NCBI RefSeq assembly: GCF_963668475.1
Contig: NZ_OY764544.1
Span: forward strand, 310,001 to 374,000
Reading direction: 5' to 3'
Source: an uncultured Methanospirillum sp.
GTDB lineage: Archaea > Halobacteriota > Methanomicrobia > Methanomicrobiales > Methanospirillaceae
DNA: 64,000 nucleotides
Part shown: positions 1 through 7,634 of the stretch, piece after piece
Position numbering within the stretch: position 1 is the stretch's first letter
How the letters are laid out: each line of letters starts with the position of its first letter
Notes under the pieces: model-generated
Told to the model about the DNA's origin: nothing
Seen by the model: only the letters and a program-made list of their open reading frames with translations
The model's database searches: none
Made by a program: the position numbers and the translations under genes

Positions 1-280
1 GTGCTCCCTCGTATGTTATCGCTAGGGCAGAAAAAACAGAGAATGGAGAAAAGAATAGATTCTTATTTGCACTAAGCGGATCGTGACTCAAATTTGAAAA
101 CAAATTATATGAAAATTTGTTACTTGAGGCTGCGATATGGTCTTTATCTGTTTGTGATTGTTCACTGGATGCAAACAAGCTTTTATCAGAACTCGTAGGA
201 TTATTAGCATATGCGATAATTCCACCCAAAAATACTTGCATAATTACTAGTACCAGGACCCATACTGACCAATGAGACAT
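1..280 (-). CDS. Serpin (serine protease inhibitor), exported, N-terminal part only
   Basis: Open reading frame on the minus strand that runs off the left edge; 93 codons are visible. An in-frame stop lies upstream and no other start codon lies between it and the ATG at 280, so the start is firm. Residues 1-25 form a hydrophobic signal peptide or membrane anchor. From about residue 52 the sequence shows the serpin N-terminal helix pattern (NKFSYNLFSNL), followed by the family hallmark NLFFSPFSVFSALAITYEGA. Serpins trap target proteases by a suicide conformational change; an exported form would act outside the cell. The reactive-centre loop lies beyond the window, so target class and inhibitory ability cannot be judged. 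It stands alone, upstream of and in the same direction as nothing else visible. Family call is confident from motif; function is inferred. Confidence 0.82.
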   Translation of the reverse strand, partial: MSHWSVWVLVLVIMQVFLGGIIAYANNPTSSDKSLFASSEQSQTDKDHIAASSNKFSYNLFSNLSHDPLSANKNLFFSPFSVFSALAITYEGA

Positions 281-346
281 AAGTAAAAGAAAAGATACAA
301 GGTGATAATGGTTGTGAAGGCAGGGTCAACCTACATCAATCACCGA

Positions 347-967
347 TTAATCCTGTTTTATCGGGGGATTCCTGAAAAAAACTCCTAGAATAATGAAAGG
401 TAGGAATGAAATGATCTCGGAATACTCGATACCTATCGTAATCCAGATAATCCCTATTATTGCAACAATCACCGGAACAAAACACTTGTGAAAGAGAAAT
501 TGAGCATCTTCTTTAGGTAATTCCGGTGTAAGCAGTTCCGGATTGGATCTGGCATAATTCCATAAATAAACCAGGATTATACCGAGCATCAGAAAATTGA
601 TCTGAAAGAAATAATCGGCAAAAGTCAAGGTGTCTGCAAGATTACTAAATTGCGAGGAGAATGGAATCAGTACGACGGCCATCAGAGCCAGCATATGCAC
701 GTGGATAAAATGGTAATCATACGTCTTCATTCGGTGAAACATCTGGAAAAAAAGCATCCAGAACATTGCAAGTAGAATAAATACCCCTGTAAAGTCGAGA
801 ATTGAAAGGATTGTGTTGTTAAAAAACTGATCTACGGTGATGGATGCTGCTTTTGCGTATTGATCAGGGGTGATAATATCCTTGGCAAGCAGTGTCATTG
901 TAAACCCGAATACTCCGTTTGTTATACGTTCGAGGTTCACCTTTGTTATTGGTTCATACACCGCCAT
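347..967 (-). CDS. TMEM175/DUF1211-family membrane protein (putative K+ channel)
   Basis: A 206-residue integral membrane protein with about five hydrophobic segments. The N-terminus contains NLERITNGVFGFTMTLLAKDI-like sequence (residues 11-31), matching the first-helix signature of the TMEM175/DUF1211 family, whose usual core is R-x-x-x-F-S-D-G-V-F. Here the FSD triplet reads ITN-G, so the pore-helix motif is divergent. Bacterial and archaeal members are leak-type potassium channels built from one repeat; the length fits a single-repeat protein. Two-thirds of the chain after residue 60 is transmembrane. No partner gene is adjacent: the serpin lies downstream in the same direction, 66 bases away. 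Channel activity is inferred from the family and is less certain because of the altered motif. Confidence 0.65.
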   Translation of the reverse strand: MAVYEPITKVNLERITNGVFGFTMTLLAKDIITPDQYAKAASITVDQFFNNTILSILDFTGVFILLAMFWMLFFQMFHRMKTYDYHFIHVHMLALMAVVLIPFSSQFSNLADTLTFADYFFQINFLMLGIILVYLWNYARSNPELLTPELPKEDAQFLFHKCFVPVIVAIIGIIWITIGIEYSEIISFLPFIILGVFFRNPPIKQD

Positions 968-1198
968 AAATGATCAACTAATTTACCTAGGGTGTGCGGG
1001 TGGATAAATTCATCCGTATGCATTAACAGGGATGAAATGAGAAAGATAGAATTTAAAAACCTGTTATTGTCGGATTTTTAAAATAAATTCTGATAATAAA
1101 TAATTTAGAGTATGTTCATCGATCAGGTACTATAAACTAAAAGTTGAAGAAAGGTGAATGTAGGATAATTCACAGATTAGCATCATTAATCGGTCTGT

Positions 1199-3112
1199 TC
1201 ATTGGGTTTTGTACATCCCGGAACAGACAATATACGTCTTTGTATCACTGCCGGTTGCAACCTGGCTCATGGTAGTCTTCCAGAACAGACCCGTTTCAGC
1301 AGGGCTACTATAGATATAATCCACCCAACTGGTTCCGTTTTTAAGGGCTGTCTGGACAAGCTGGTCCCTGAAAGGAACCCCGGCAACATCCACCTTGTTG
1401 TGATAGTTTATTCCGACCATTCTGGCGTTATCGGCATGGGCGATCATGTTCACATCAGGGTCATATACAAAGACATAGAGCTCTGGTTTTTCTGCATCTT
1501 TGTATGGATGCTGACCTGAATTGATATTCTTGATGGTTTCCGGGGCATCCCGGCCAAGATCTGCAACGGTCTGGTTCACCAGATCGATTACTTCCTGAAC
1601 TGTCAGATTTGAATCGGAAAAGGCAGGATGCGTATACCGGTACAGGATCTGGTCATACATACTAACCCCGTTTGTGTCCTTTTCAGACCTGAGAAGATCC
1701 ATTGAATCCTGTAGTGAACTAACAATTTGTGATGAAGCATTTCGATTAAATGCAATATAGAAATCATAATTCTTCAAGGTCTGGACTGGAACTATGTCAG
1801 ATGCATTTGTCGCGTACTGACTTACCAGTTGGCGACCTGGAAGGAGTGCATAAGCCCAGCCGTCTACAGAACCGTTTTCAAGCATCTGAATCTGTTCTTC
1901 AGGCTGGCTTGAGTACACAATATCCTTCCCACCGGCCTTCACAAGTGTTGTTGCTGCAATATCATCAGTTATGGTTGCTATCTTCATCTCTGACGGGCTG
2001 ACATTTCTGAACTTTTCAGCAGAATCGCGAAGCGTGAAGATAACAACTGGTGTATGGTCAACCGCTCCGGCCCATTTGAATAAATCCTCTCGATCCGGTG
2101 ACCGGCCAAGGATAGCAAGAGCAGTGCCATTCTGGGTCATAGTCTTCTTATATACGTCCTCCCAGGGGCCGAAGTTGAAATGATCATCAGGAATCTCTGC
2201 ACCATACTGTGATGCAATACTTCGAAGAATATCTATTGATATACCTTTTGGAGTACCGTTTTCTATGAATGTGTATGGGTAATATCCCTCAGTGAGATAT
2301 GTAGTATGAGAAAGTCCGTCACCAAGCATCCAGGATGAAACAATCTGATCCAGATCACTCATACCACCATCTATTGGAGTCTTTTTTAACTCTTCAAATG
2401 TATTATTGAATTTCTCAACCAGAGTATCAGATGAATTCTTATTAAACCCGATATAGATTGGAACTGACCCAATACGACCTGATAATTTGTAATATGCTGA
2501 ATTTCCAGTTACATTTTTGATGTAATAATTTGCTGCAAGGTCTCCATATGCAAAGAGGTCGATTGTTCCATCCTCAAGATCATGAACAAGAACCCGGGGA
2601 TCGGTATCAGTGATGATATCCTCCTTTTTAATTCCGGCCTGAATCAGATCATCGATCGCCACATCATCAGCGACAGATCCGATCTTGTACTTCGATAGTT
2701 GGTCATTATTGGTAATGATGATATTTTTTCCTCTCTGGGAATACAGAGAGATGTTGTAGGAAAGAACCGGTCCGACCCATTTGAAGAGATTCTCGCGGTC
2801 CGGTGTTTTGGCTATCGCAAAGATTACAGTACCTGAGTTATTACATGCCTTCTGATATGCTTCATTCCAGGGAAGGAAGATGAATGAATCAGATGGAATC
2901 TCATCGCCTGCTTTTCGAGATATGGCTGAAATCAGGTCTACCATAAGACCAGATGGAGTACCATTGTCATGAAAGTTGAATGGAGGATACTCTTCAGTTA
3001 CCCAGGTTAGACCCTTTAAAGAAGATGTCGGTTCATCAGCAATTACAGGAATTATAAGAGTAAGTATGAGACAAAATGATAATATTAGAAATATGGCGGG
3101 TTTTAAAAACAT
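1199..3112 (-). CDS. Secreted tandem solute-binding protein with C-terminal Cache-like domain
   Basis: A frame from 3244 is open, but I place the start at the ATG at 3112 (637 aa) because it gives a clean signal peptide (MFLKPAIFLILSF, cut near IPVIADE). Two successive family-3 periplasmic-binding modules follow (about residues 30-260 and 270-500). Each begins with the same pattern (TWVTEEYPPFNFHDNGTPSG and TYLTEGYYPYTFIENGTPKG) and contains the paired P(D)RE(D/N)LFKW(A/V)G stretch, so they are an internal duplication. Residues about 510-637 resemble a single Cache sensor domain (YVFVYDPDVNMIAH, VDYIYSSP). No permease, ATPase or kinase domain is fused or adjacent. It probably binds amino-acid-like ligands outside the cell and presents them to another protein; this is inference. 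The 44-residue N-terminal extension of the longer frame looks non-coding. Confidence 0.75.
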   Translation of the reverse strand: MFLKPAIFLILSFCLILTLIIPVIADEPTSSLKGLTWVTEEYPPFNFHDNGTPSGLMVDLISAISRKAGDEIPSDSFIFLPWNEAYQKACNNSGTVIFAIAKTPDRENLFKWVGPVLSYNISLYSQRGKNIIITNNDQLSKYKIGSVADDVAIDDLIQAGIKKEDIITDTDPRVLVHDLEDGTIDLFAYGDLAANYYIKNVTGNSAYYKLSGRIGSVPIYIGFNKNSSDTLVEKFNNTFEELKKTPIDGGMSDLDQIVSSWMLGDGLSHTTYLTEGYYPYTFIENGTPKGISIDILRSIASQYGAEIPDDHFNFGPWEDVYKKTMTQNGTALAILGRSPDREDLFKWAGAVDHTPVVIFTLRDSAEKFRNVSPSEMKIATITDDIAATTLVKAGGKDIVYSSQPEEQIQMLENGSVDGWAYALLPGRQLVSQYATNASDIVPVQTLKNYDFYIAFNRNASSQIVSSLQDSMDLLRSEKDTNGVSMYDQILYRYTHPAFSDSNLTVQEVIDLVNQTVADLGRDAPETIKNINSGQHPYKDAEKPELYVFVYDPDVNMIAHADNARMVGINYHNKVDVAGVPFRDQLVQTALKNGTSWVDYIYSSPAETGLFWKTTMSQVATGSDTKTYIVCSGMYKTQ

Positions 3113-3738
3113 ACTCAATATGAGGAAAGAAATTATATATGACTGCCGAAGTATCCTTAACTGTCGATTTGAAGCAAAAATCAAAGGATTCAAACTGAAA
3201 GGTATCAAAAAATTATTTGCATCCGGAGTATGAATGTGATACAATTTGATCTATGTACAGTTCATTACTCCCTGACAATCAAACCATCAATCTGCTGAAA
3301 GTTGTTGTGATACGGAATTGATAGAGAAACGTAATCTCATGAAAATGGGATTCAAAGGAAAATAAGAATCTTATAAGTCGGGATCTAATATCTGAAAAGG
3401 GAACACAATATACGTGATAAGTTCAATGGTTTATTTAATCTTTCTCTTCAATACAATATGTATAACTGAGTAACAAGAAGGTCTTCAGTTGGAAAATAGC
3501 CTTATTGAGTAACTCCCTCAATCTCTTTTCTGAAAAAGTGTAAACCATATCCCAATGAAGCACGCAAAATTAAAAATTTATAATTATTCAATTAAACAGA
3601 ATTTCAAAAGATAATATGCTATATTTTAATATAATTATCGTATAAATAAAATATTAACATAATCATTTTTTAAAATATGCCCAACCTATCGATTGTTCAT
3701 AACAACCTTTATCATAGTACATTGTTTAATATCAGATT
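3113..3738. other. AT-rich intergenic region
   Basis: About 625 bases without a convincing gene between the divergently oriented binding-protein gene and the aromatic-rich peptide gene. It is strongly AT-rich, especially 3560-3680, which would suit promoters for both flanking genes. No tRNA-like fold, tandem repeat or broken reading frame was recognised. Confidence 0.5.
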
Positions 3739-3948
3739 ATGGAGAAGAAAAAGGTTTTATTTGTAGTTATAGTTCTACTTGCTATGGGTGGATTATCAGT
3801 TGGAATTCCATCAGTAGCAGCAGATAATGGGTACTGCTACTACTGTTATGACAACTATTATTGGTGGAATTATTACTGGGACTATTTCAACTACTACTGG
3901 AACAATTATTGGTACAATTACTGGTACTATTACTGGTACGGCTGGTAA
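3739..3948 (+). CDS. Small exported Tyr/Trp/Asn-rich protein
   Basis: A 69-residue protein. Residues 1-28 are a textbook Sec signal peptide (MEKKKV, hydrophobic core, SVAA before the likely cut). The mature 41 residues hold 18 Tyr, 8 Trp, 1 Phe and 7 Asn, so 27 of 41 are aromatic; two Cys (positions 33 and 36) form a C-x-x-C. There is no Lys, Arg, Glu, Leu, Ile or Val in the mature part. The chain is a degenerate repeat of N-Y-Y/W-W units, and the DNA shows a short repeated unit near ATTACTGGTAC three times at 3911-3945. I recognise no family. The signal peptide, the sharp composition switch exactly after it, and a clean stop argue that it is translated. Role unknown; a cross-linked surface or sheath component would fit but is speculation. 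Confidence 0.72.
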   Translation: MEKKKVLFVVIVLLAMGGLSVGIPSVAADNGYCYYCYDNYYWWNYYWDYFNYYWNNYWYNYWYYYWYGW

Positions 3949-4086
3949 TTAGATTCCAGGAAATTTCAACCTTTTTTGATATGTACAGCAACCATCTGAA
4001 AAATATTTAATCTGGTTATATCATCGGACCGGACTTATAAGTTGAAGACCTATTGCTTCTCCACAGATCCAGTAAAATATTTGAAT

Positions 4087-4659
4087 TTATTCGAAATCCT
4101 TCTCAATCAGCATAAATTTACCCAGACAAAGTAATGCTATAGATATTACTAATATTCCGGTTATTTGCACAAGTCCTGCTTCAATTGCATTAGCAGAATC
4201 CAAAGGTATACTGCCTTTTCCAATCTGGTATAATTCGATGATCGAACTTAACAGAATAATGACGACTGTGGAACTGACTGATAATAAAAACGGCCCGCTT
4301 AGATACTTTTTAAATTTCGCCAGATTGATCTCTTTATAGTTTTTATCTACCCAAAAGCGATAAGTAAACCTGTCCTTAATAAAAATCTCATATATTCCCA
4401 TCATTAAGAAATAGATGATAATACTTGCCATTATCAGTTCGATGACTGAAAAATTATTTTTGATAATAGTTAAAGGAAGATCCTCGGCATTCATATCATC
4501 GAATAATATATGGAAATAGTTCAACAGTTCCCTGCACAGGACAATTAGGTTTATCACAAGGATAAATGATAAAACAAGTTCAAATGCGATGAAGAAATAA
4601 TTTGTACCACTTAAGAAGTATTCAACATAGTGTTTCTCATCTAGCTCTTCTGATGTCAT
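4087..4659 (-). CDS. Membrane protein, possibly UPF0114/YqhA-like
   Basis: A 190-residue protein with four hydrophobic helices: about 20-43, 75-97, 122-142 and 160-182. The spacing, with a helix ending in a C-R-E-L-L-N-Y-F stretch, then an acidic loop, then SVIELIMASIIIYFLMMGIYEIFI, resembles the UPF0114 (YqhA) family, whose function is unknown. A hydrophilic segment rich in Lys and aromatic residues (98-120) lies between helices 2 and 3. ATG start at 4659. It stands alone, convergent with the small aromatic-rich gene; the 137 bases between them carry a T-rich run near 3973. The family assignment is from overall pattern only. Confidence 0.55.
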   Translation of the reverse strand: MTSEELDEKHYVEYFLSGTNYFFIAFELVLSFILVINLIVLCRELLNYFHILFDDMNAEDLPLTIIKNNFSVIELIMASIIIYFLMMGIYEIFIKDRFTYRFWVDKNYKEINLAKFKKYLSGPFLLSVSSTVVIILLSSIIELYQIGKGSIPLDSANAIEAGLVQITGILVISIALLCLGKFMLIEKDFE

Positions 4660-4760
4660 TTCTGTACTCTACTATTAGCAGAAAGGTTAAAAATATAATA
4701 GTTTGTATAATGTATCCCCGTAGATCTGCTCATCAAATCGTCCTGAGATCCAACAAATAC

Positions 4761-4796
4761 AAGGAGAACTGAGTAATGACTTCTAATAATTCATAA
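4761..4796 (+). other. Six-codon leader frame behind the strong Shine-Dalgarno
   Basis: The only strong ribosome-binding sequence upstream of the condensation-like gene, AAGGAGA at 4761-4767, is correctly spaced (8 bases) for an ATG at 4776. That ATG opens a frame of only six codons (MTSNNS) ending in TAA at 4794-4796. The following gene starts at TTG 4798 or ATG 4807 in another frame. This could be a coupling leader peptide, or the real N-terminus separated by a frameshift. Confidence 0.3.
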
Positions 4797-4797
4797 T

Positions 4798-6150
4798 TTG
4801 TACGAAATGTACAATACATCTCATCAGCCTGATTCAAAAGAACGATACCAGGTAAATGCATTTGATCTTACAACAGACCTCTTCTGCACATTCTCATATC
4901 AGGTTATCCATCTGGTCATAGACCTTGATAGTAAAATACGATATGAGATTCTGAATAAAGCAGTGGATAGGGCAACTCTTGCTCATCCAATAGTGAGATG
5001 CAGGATAATCAGGGATCAGGATACTCTCTTCTGGCAGGAGTGTTCTGATTTTTGTATCAACAATCATATCCATCGATTATCCTCCTCAAATCCTGCCAAT
5101 CTGCTCCATCACGCTCTTTCGTATCCTTTGGATCCAGACCGTGGAATCCTGTTTACTATCGTAATAATTGAAAATTCTGATAAAACCCGAGGCATACTTG
5201 TCATTACTGTCCATCATATCGTTATGGATGCCCGGGGTCTCAAAGATTTTTCCGGACTTATCATGAGGTTATATGAAGAATATCAGTCAGGACCCATGAG
5301 TGAGATCTCCGTGTCTGCGATCAGATCAAGGGAATTGCCTCGGTTTTCTTCCATCACTCAACCAGTGGAGAGAGATTCTCATAACGGGGATATTGGATGG
5401 TGTTCCCCGATAACCATACCGCTTCAGTCTCTTCATGCAGATAATTTTCAATATTCCATTCTGACCTTTGACCAAAGCCGGGCATCAATAATCCATGATA
5501 CCCGGAAGCGTTGGGGGATTACGGTGAATGATCTCATGATTGCAGTTCTGTCCCGGGCGATATTTTCCGCTACCTGTGCGAGATCTGAAATATCGGTGCC
5601 GATGTATACGACCATCGATCTTCGCAGATATCTTCCTGTTATCCCAGAACGTTCATTACTGAATGTATCTACAGCTTTTGAAGTACAGATACCAGTACAA
5701 CCCGGTGAATCGCTTGAAGAAACCGGGAAACGGGTCAATATCATTATGAACAGGATAAAATCTCAAAACCCGGGTATTAAGGAGGCAGTTGAAGCGGAAA
5801 CCTTGGCAGATACAGGATACGATGCGGCCAGAAAAATAATTGATGCAGCATGGAAGAACATCAGTAATGCAGGAAGGAAAACAACCATATTCTCAAATAC
5901 TGGAATATTCACCCATGGCCAGATCGGTCCCGGCAGCCTGTCCGTCCGGAACGCCTACTTTCTTCCGGGATTCTTTCAGCCACCAGGATTCTTCTTTATC
6001 CTTTCAACTTTTGATGATATCATGACACTATCAGCATCCTATGCAATCCCTGCATATGACCAGGATCTGGTGGACAGGATTTTTCTTTGGATTGAACATG
6101 ATATACCCGGATTTAATGATTGTAAGGGAGATTACAAAATAATTACATAG
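4798..6150 (+). CDS. Stand-alone NRPS condensation-like acyltransferase superfamily protein
   Basis: A 450-residue protein (447 if started at ATG 4807). It carries the condensation/chloramphenicol-acetyltransferase superfamily motif H-H-I-V-M-D-A-R-G at residues 139-147 (HHxxxDxG), where the second His is the general base, and an upstream H-P-I-V-R-C-R stretch (63-69) typical of the N-terminal half. The C-terminal half has S-N-T-G-I-F near residue 367, similar to the latch region of free-standing family members. No adenylation or carrier domain is fused or nearby, so it is not an assembly-line module. It resembles the archaeal/bacterial COG4908 type, for which acyl transfer to an alcohol or amine is likely but substrates are unknown. 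Start is uncertain; see the leader frame just upstream. Confidence 0.72.
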   Translation: MYEMYNTSHQPDSKERYQVNAFDLTTDLFCTFSYQVIHLVIDLDSKIRYEILNKAVDRATLAHPIVRCRIIRDQDTLFWQECSDFCINNHIHRLSSSNPANLLHHALSYPLDPDRGILFTIVIIENSDKTRGILVITVHHIVMDARGLKDFSGLIMRLYEEYQSGPMSEISVSAIRSRELPRFSSITQPVERDSHNGDIGWCSPITIPLQSLHADNFQYSILTFDQSRASIIHDTRKRWGITVNDLMIAVLSRAIFSATCARSEISVPMYTTIDLRRYLPVIPERSLLNVSTAFEVQIPVQPGESLEETGKRVNIIMNRIKSQNPGIKEAVEAETLADTGYDAARKIIDAAWKNISNAGRKTTIFSNTGIFTHGQIGPGSLSVRNAYFLPGFFQPPGFFFILSTFDDIMTLSASYAIPAYDQDLVDRIFLWIEHDIPGFNDCKGDYKIIT

Positions 6151-6251
6151 TCCAACCATAATGGATCCAATCAATCTTGATATTTTTATGAGTACAATTT
6201 TCTAGCAGAACCCGCAATATAACTCTGGTAATTGATGTTTGAAGAATAATT

Positions 6252-6758
6252 ATGGGGGTAAAAATAACAGATCTGCCTCAGTTGCACATACTCACGGCAT
6301 CAGCAATACAAGTTGATGAAAATGGTGATGTCATCTGGGATAATGGTAAAAAACCATTGACGAAAAGCGAAGCGATCAAACAGATCTTAGAACGGTTAAA
6401 AACCAATTTAAAGAACTGGGATCATGAAAAGATATCCACACTCTATGCAACCCTGTCAGACATCGAGAAGGCCGGACACCCTGAACGGCTACAGGACCTG
6501 GTTGAGTTGTCACGACTTCCAACAGAACCTATCCCTACCGGATTGGAAAGGTATCCGATATGGGCACTGGACAAAAAAGGATGCTGTCTTGTCGGGTCAG
6601 GTCAAATAAATATCAAATCCTTATCTGATGTTCATAGTTGGTTTGTCACAAGGAAACCCGGATATTGCACTAAACCGGATATAAAAGGATGTTATCTGTG
6701 TGAACTTACCAAATCAAAAAGGGATTGTAGAAATAATCAGATATTCTATCCCCTGTAG
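6252..6758 (+). CDS. Hypothetical protein with Cys-rich C-terminus
   Basis: A 168-residue soluble protein that I do not recognise. Residues 1-90 are polar and probably helical (a DLPQLHILTAS opening, then Lys/Glu-rich helices). The last 60 residues contain six Cys: a C-C pair at about 111-112, then C-T-K-P, G-C-Y-L-C-E-L and R-D-C-R-N. A C-Y-L-C knuckle plus the outlying Cys could bind zinc or an iron-sulfur cluster. ATG start with a weak GAAG upstream. It follows the condensation-like gene by about 100 bases in the same direction, so co-transcription is possible but not shown. Convergent with purQ, whose stop is 30 bases away. Confidence 0.55.
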   Translation: MGVKITDLPQLHILTASAIQVDENGDVIWDNGKKPLTKSEAIKQILERLKTNLKNWDHEKISTLYATLSDIEKAGHPERLQDLVELSRLPTEPIPTGLERYPIWALDKKGCCLVGSGQINIKSLSDVHSWFVTRKPGYCTKPDIKGCYLCELTKSKRDCRNNQIFYPL

Positions 6759-6788
6759 AATACAATCATGATCGGGGTATCTCAATGT

Positions 6789-7634
6789 TTACCTGAAATA
6801 TCCTACGATATTTTTGAATAATTTCATATTTAGTGATTCATCAGGAATATGAATTCCCTGCCGTTTCATCTTCTCTTTCTGCAGAGTCCAGTCATATGTG
6901 TTGACAAACTCCATTGCACGTTCAGGATGTGGCATCATAGCCAACACTTTTCCGTCTGCAGAAGTGATTCCGGCGATATCAGCGACTGAGCCGTTGGGGT
7001 TGAATGGATATTCTCCGTTTGCAGACTTCAAATCCTCTTTACAGTAGGTGAATGCGATCATCTTCTGGATCTGAAGTTTTGCAAGAGTCTCTTTTGAGCA
7101 TGAAAAATTCCCCTCCCCATGAGATACCGGGCAGACTATCTTTTCAATACCCTTGGTCCAGATATTTTCAGCAGCAGGTTTGATAGTGACATACCGGCAT
7201 TCGAGCACACCCTTGCGGTTTGGCATCAGGGCGATATCACGTATGAGCTGTTTGTCGAATGCTGGTACGAGTCCAAGATTTGCCAAGATTTGAAATCCGT
7301 TACAGATTCCAAGCACAAGGTTTTCTCCTTCGAGAAATTCTGTGAGATCATTCCAGAGATTGTTTCTGACCCGGTTTGCATAGGCATTTCCCGCACCTGT
7401 ATCATCACCGTACGAAAATCCTCCGGGAAATACAAGGAGCCGGTAATCTGACAGCACTCTCTTTCGATCGATAAGATCGTTGATGTGTACGATATCAGAA
7501 TCCATACCTGCACGGGCCAGAACCTCTTGAGTCTCCATCTCTGAATTGATCCCGTACCCGCTCATGATGAGTGCCTTGTCCTGGATCATATCGACCGGTG
7601 AATCTGCCCGAGCGTGGTATGTAGCAGGAGTCAT
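6789..7634 (-). CDS. purQ: Phosphoribosylformylglycinamidine synthase, glutaminase subunit PurQ
   Basis: A 281-residue class I glutamine amidotransferase that supplies ammonia to PurL for conversion of FGAR to FGAM in purine synthesis. Visible motifs: F-P-G-G-F-S-Y-G-D-D (oxyanion strand), the nucleophile elbow L-G-I-C-N-G-F-Q with the catalytic Cys, and M-M-P-H-P-E-R carrying the catalytic His and Glu. It is longer than the roughly 225-residue PurQ of many bacteria and resembles the large PurQ type found with long PurL proteins. Its ATG follows the purL stop codon with no gap, so the two are a single translation-coupled unit. Function is confident. Confidence 0.95.
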   Translation of the reverse strand: MTPATYHARADSPVDMIQDKALIMSGYGINSEMETQEVLARAGMDSDIVHINDLIDRKRVLSDYRLLVFPGGFSYGDDTGAGNAYANRVRNNLWNDLTEFLEGENLVLGICNGFQILANLGLVPAFDKQLIRDIALMPNRKGVLECRYVTIKPAAENIWTKGIEKIVCPVSHGEGNFSCSKETLAKLQIQKMIAFTYCKEDLKSANGEYPFNPNGSVADIAGITSADGKVLAMMPHPERAMEFVNTYDWTLQKEKMKRQGIHIPDESLNMKLFKNIVGYFR

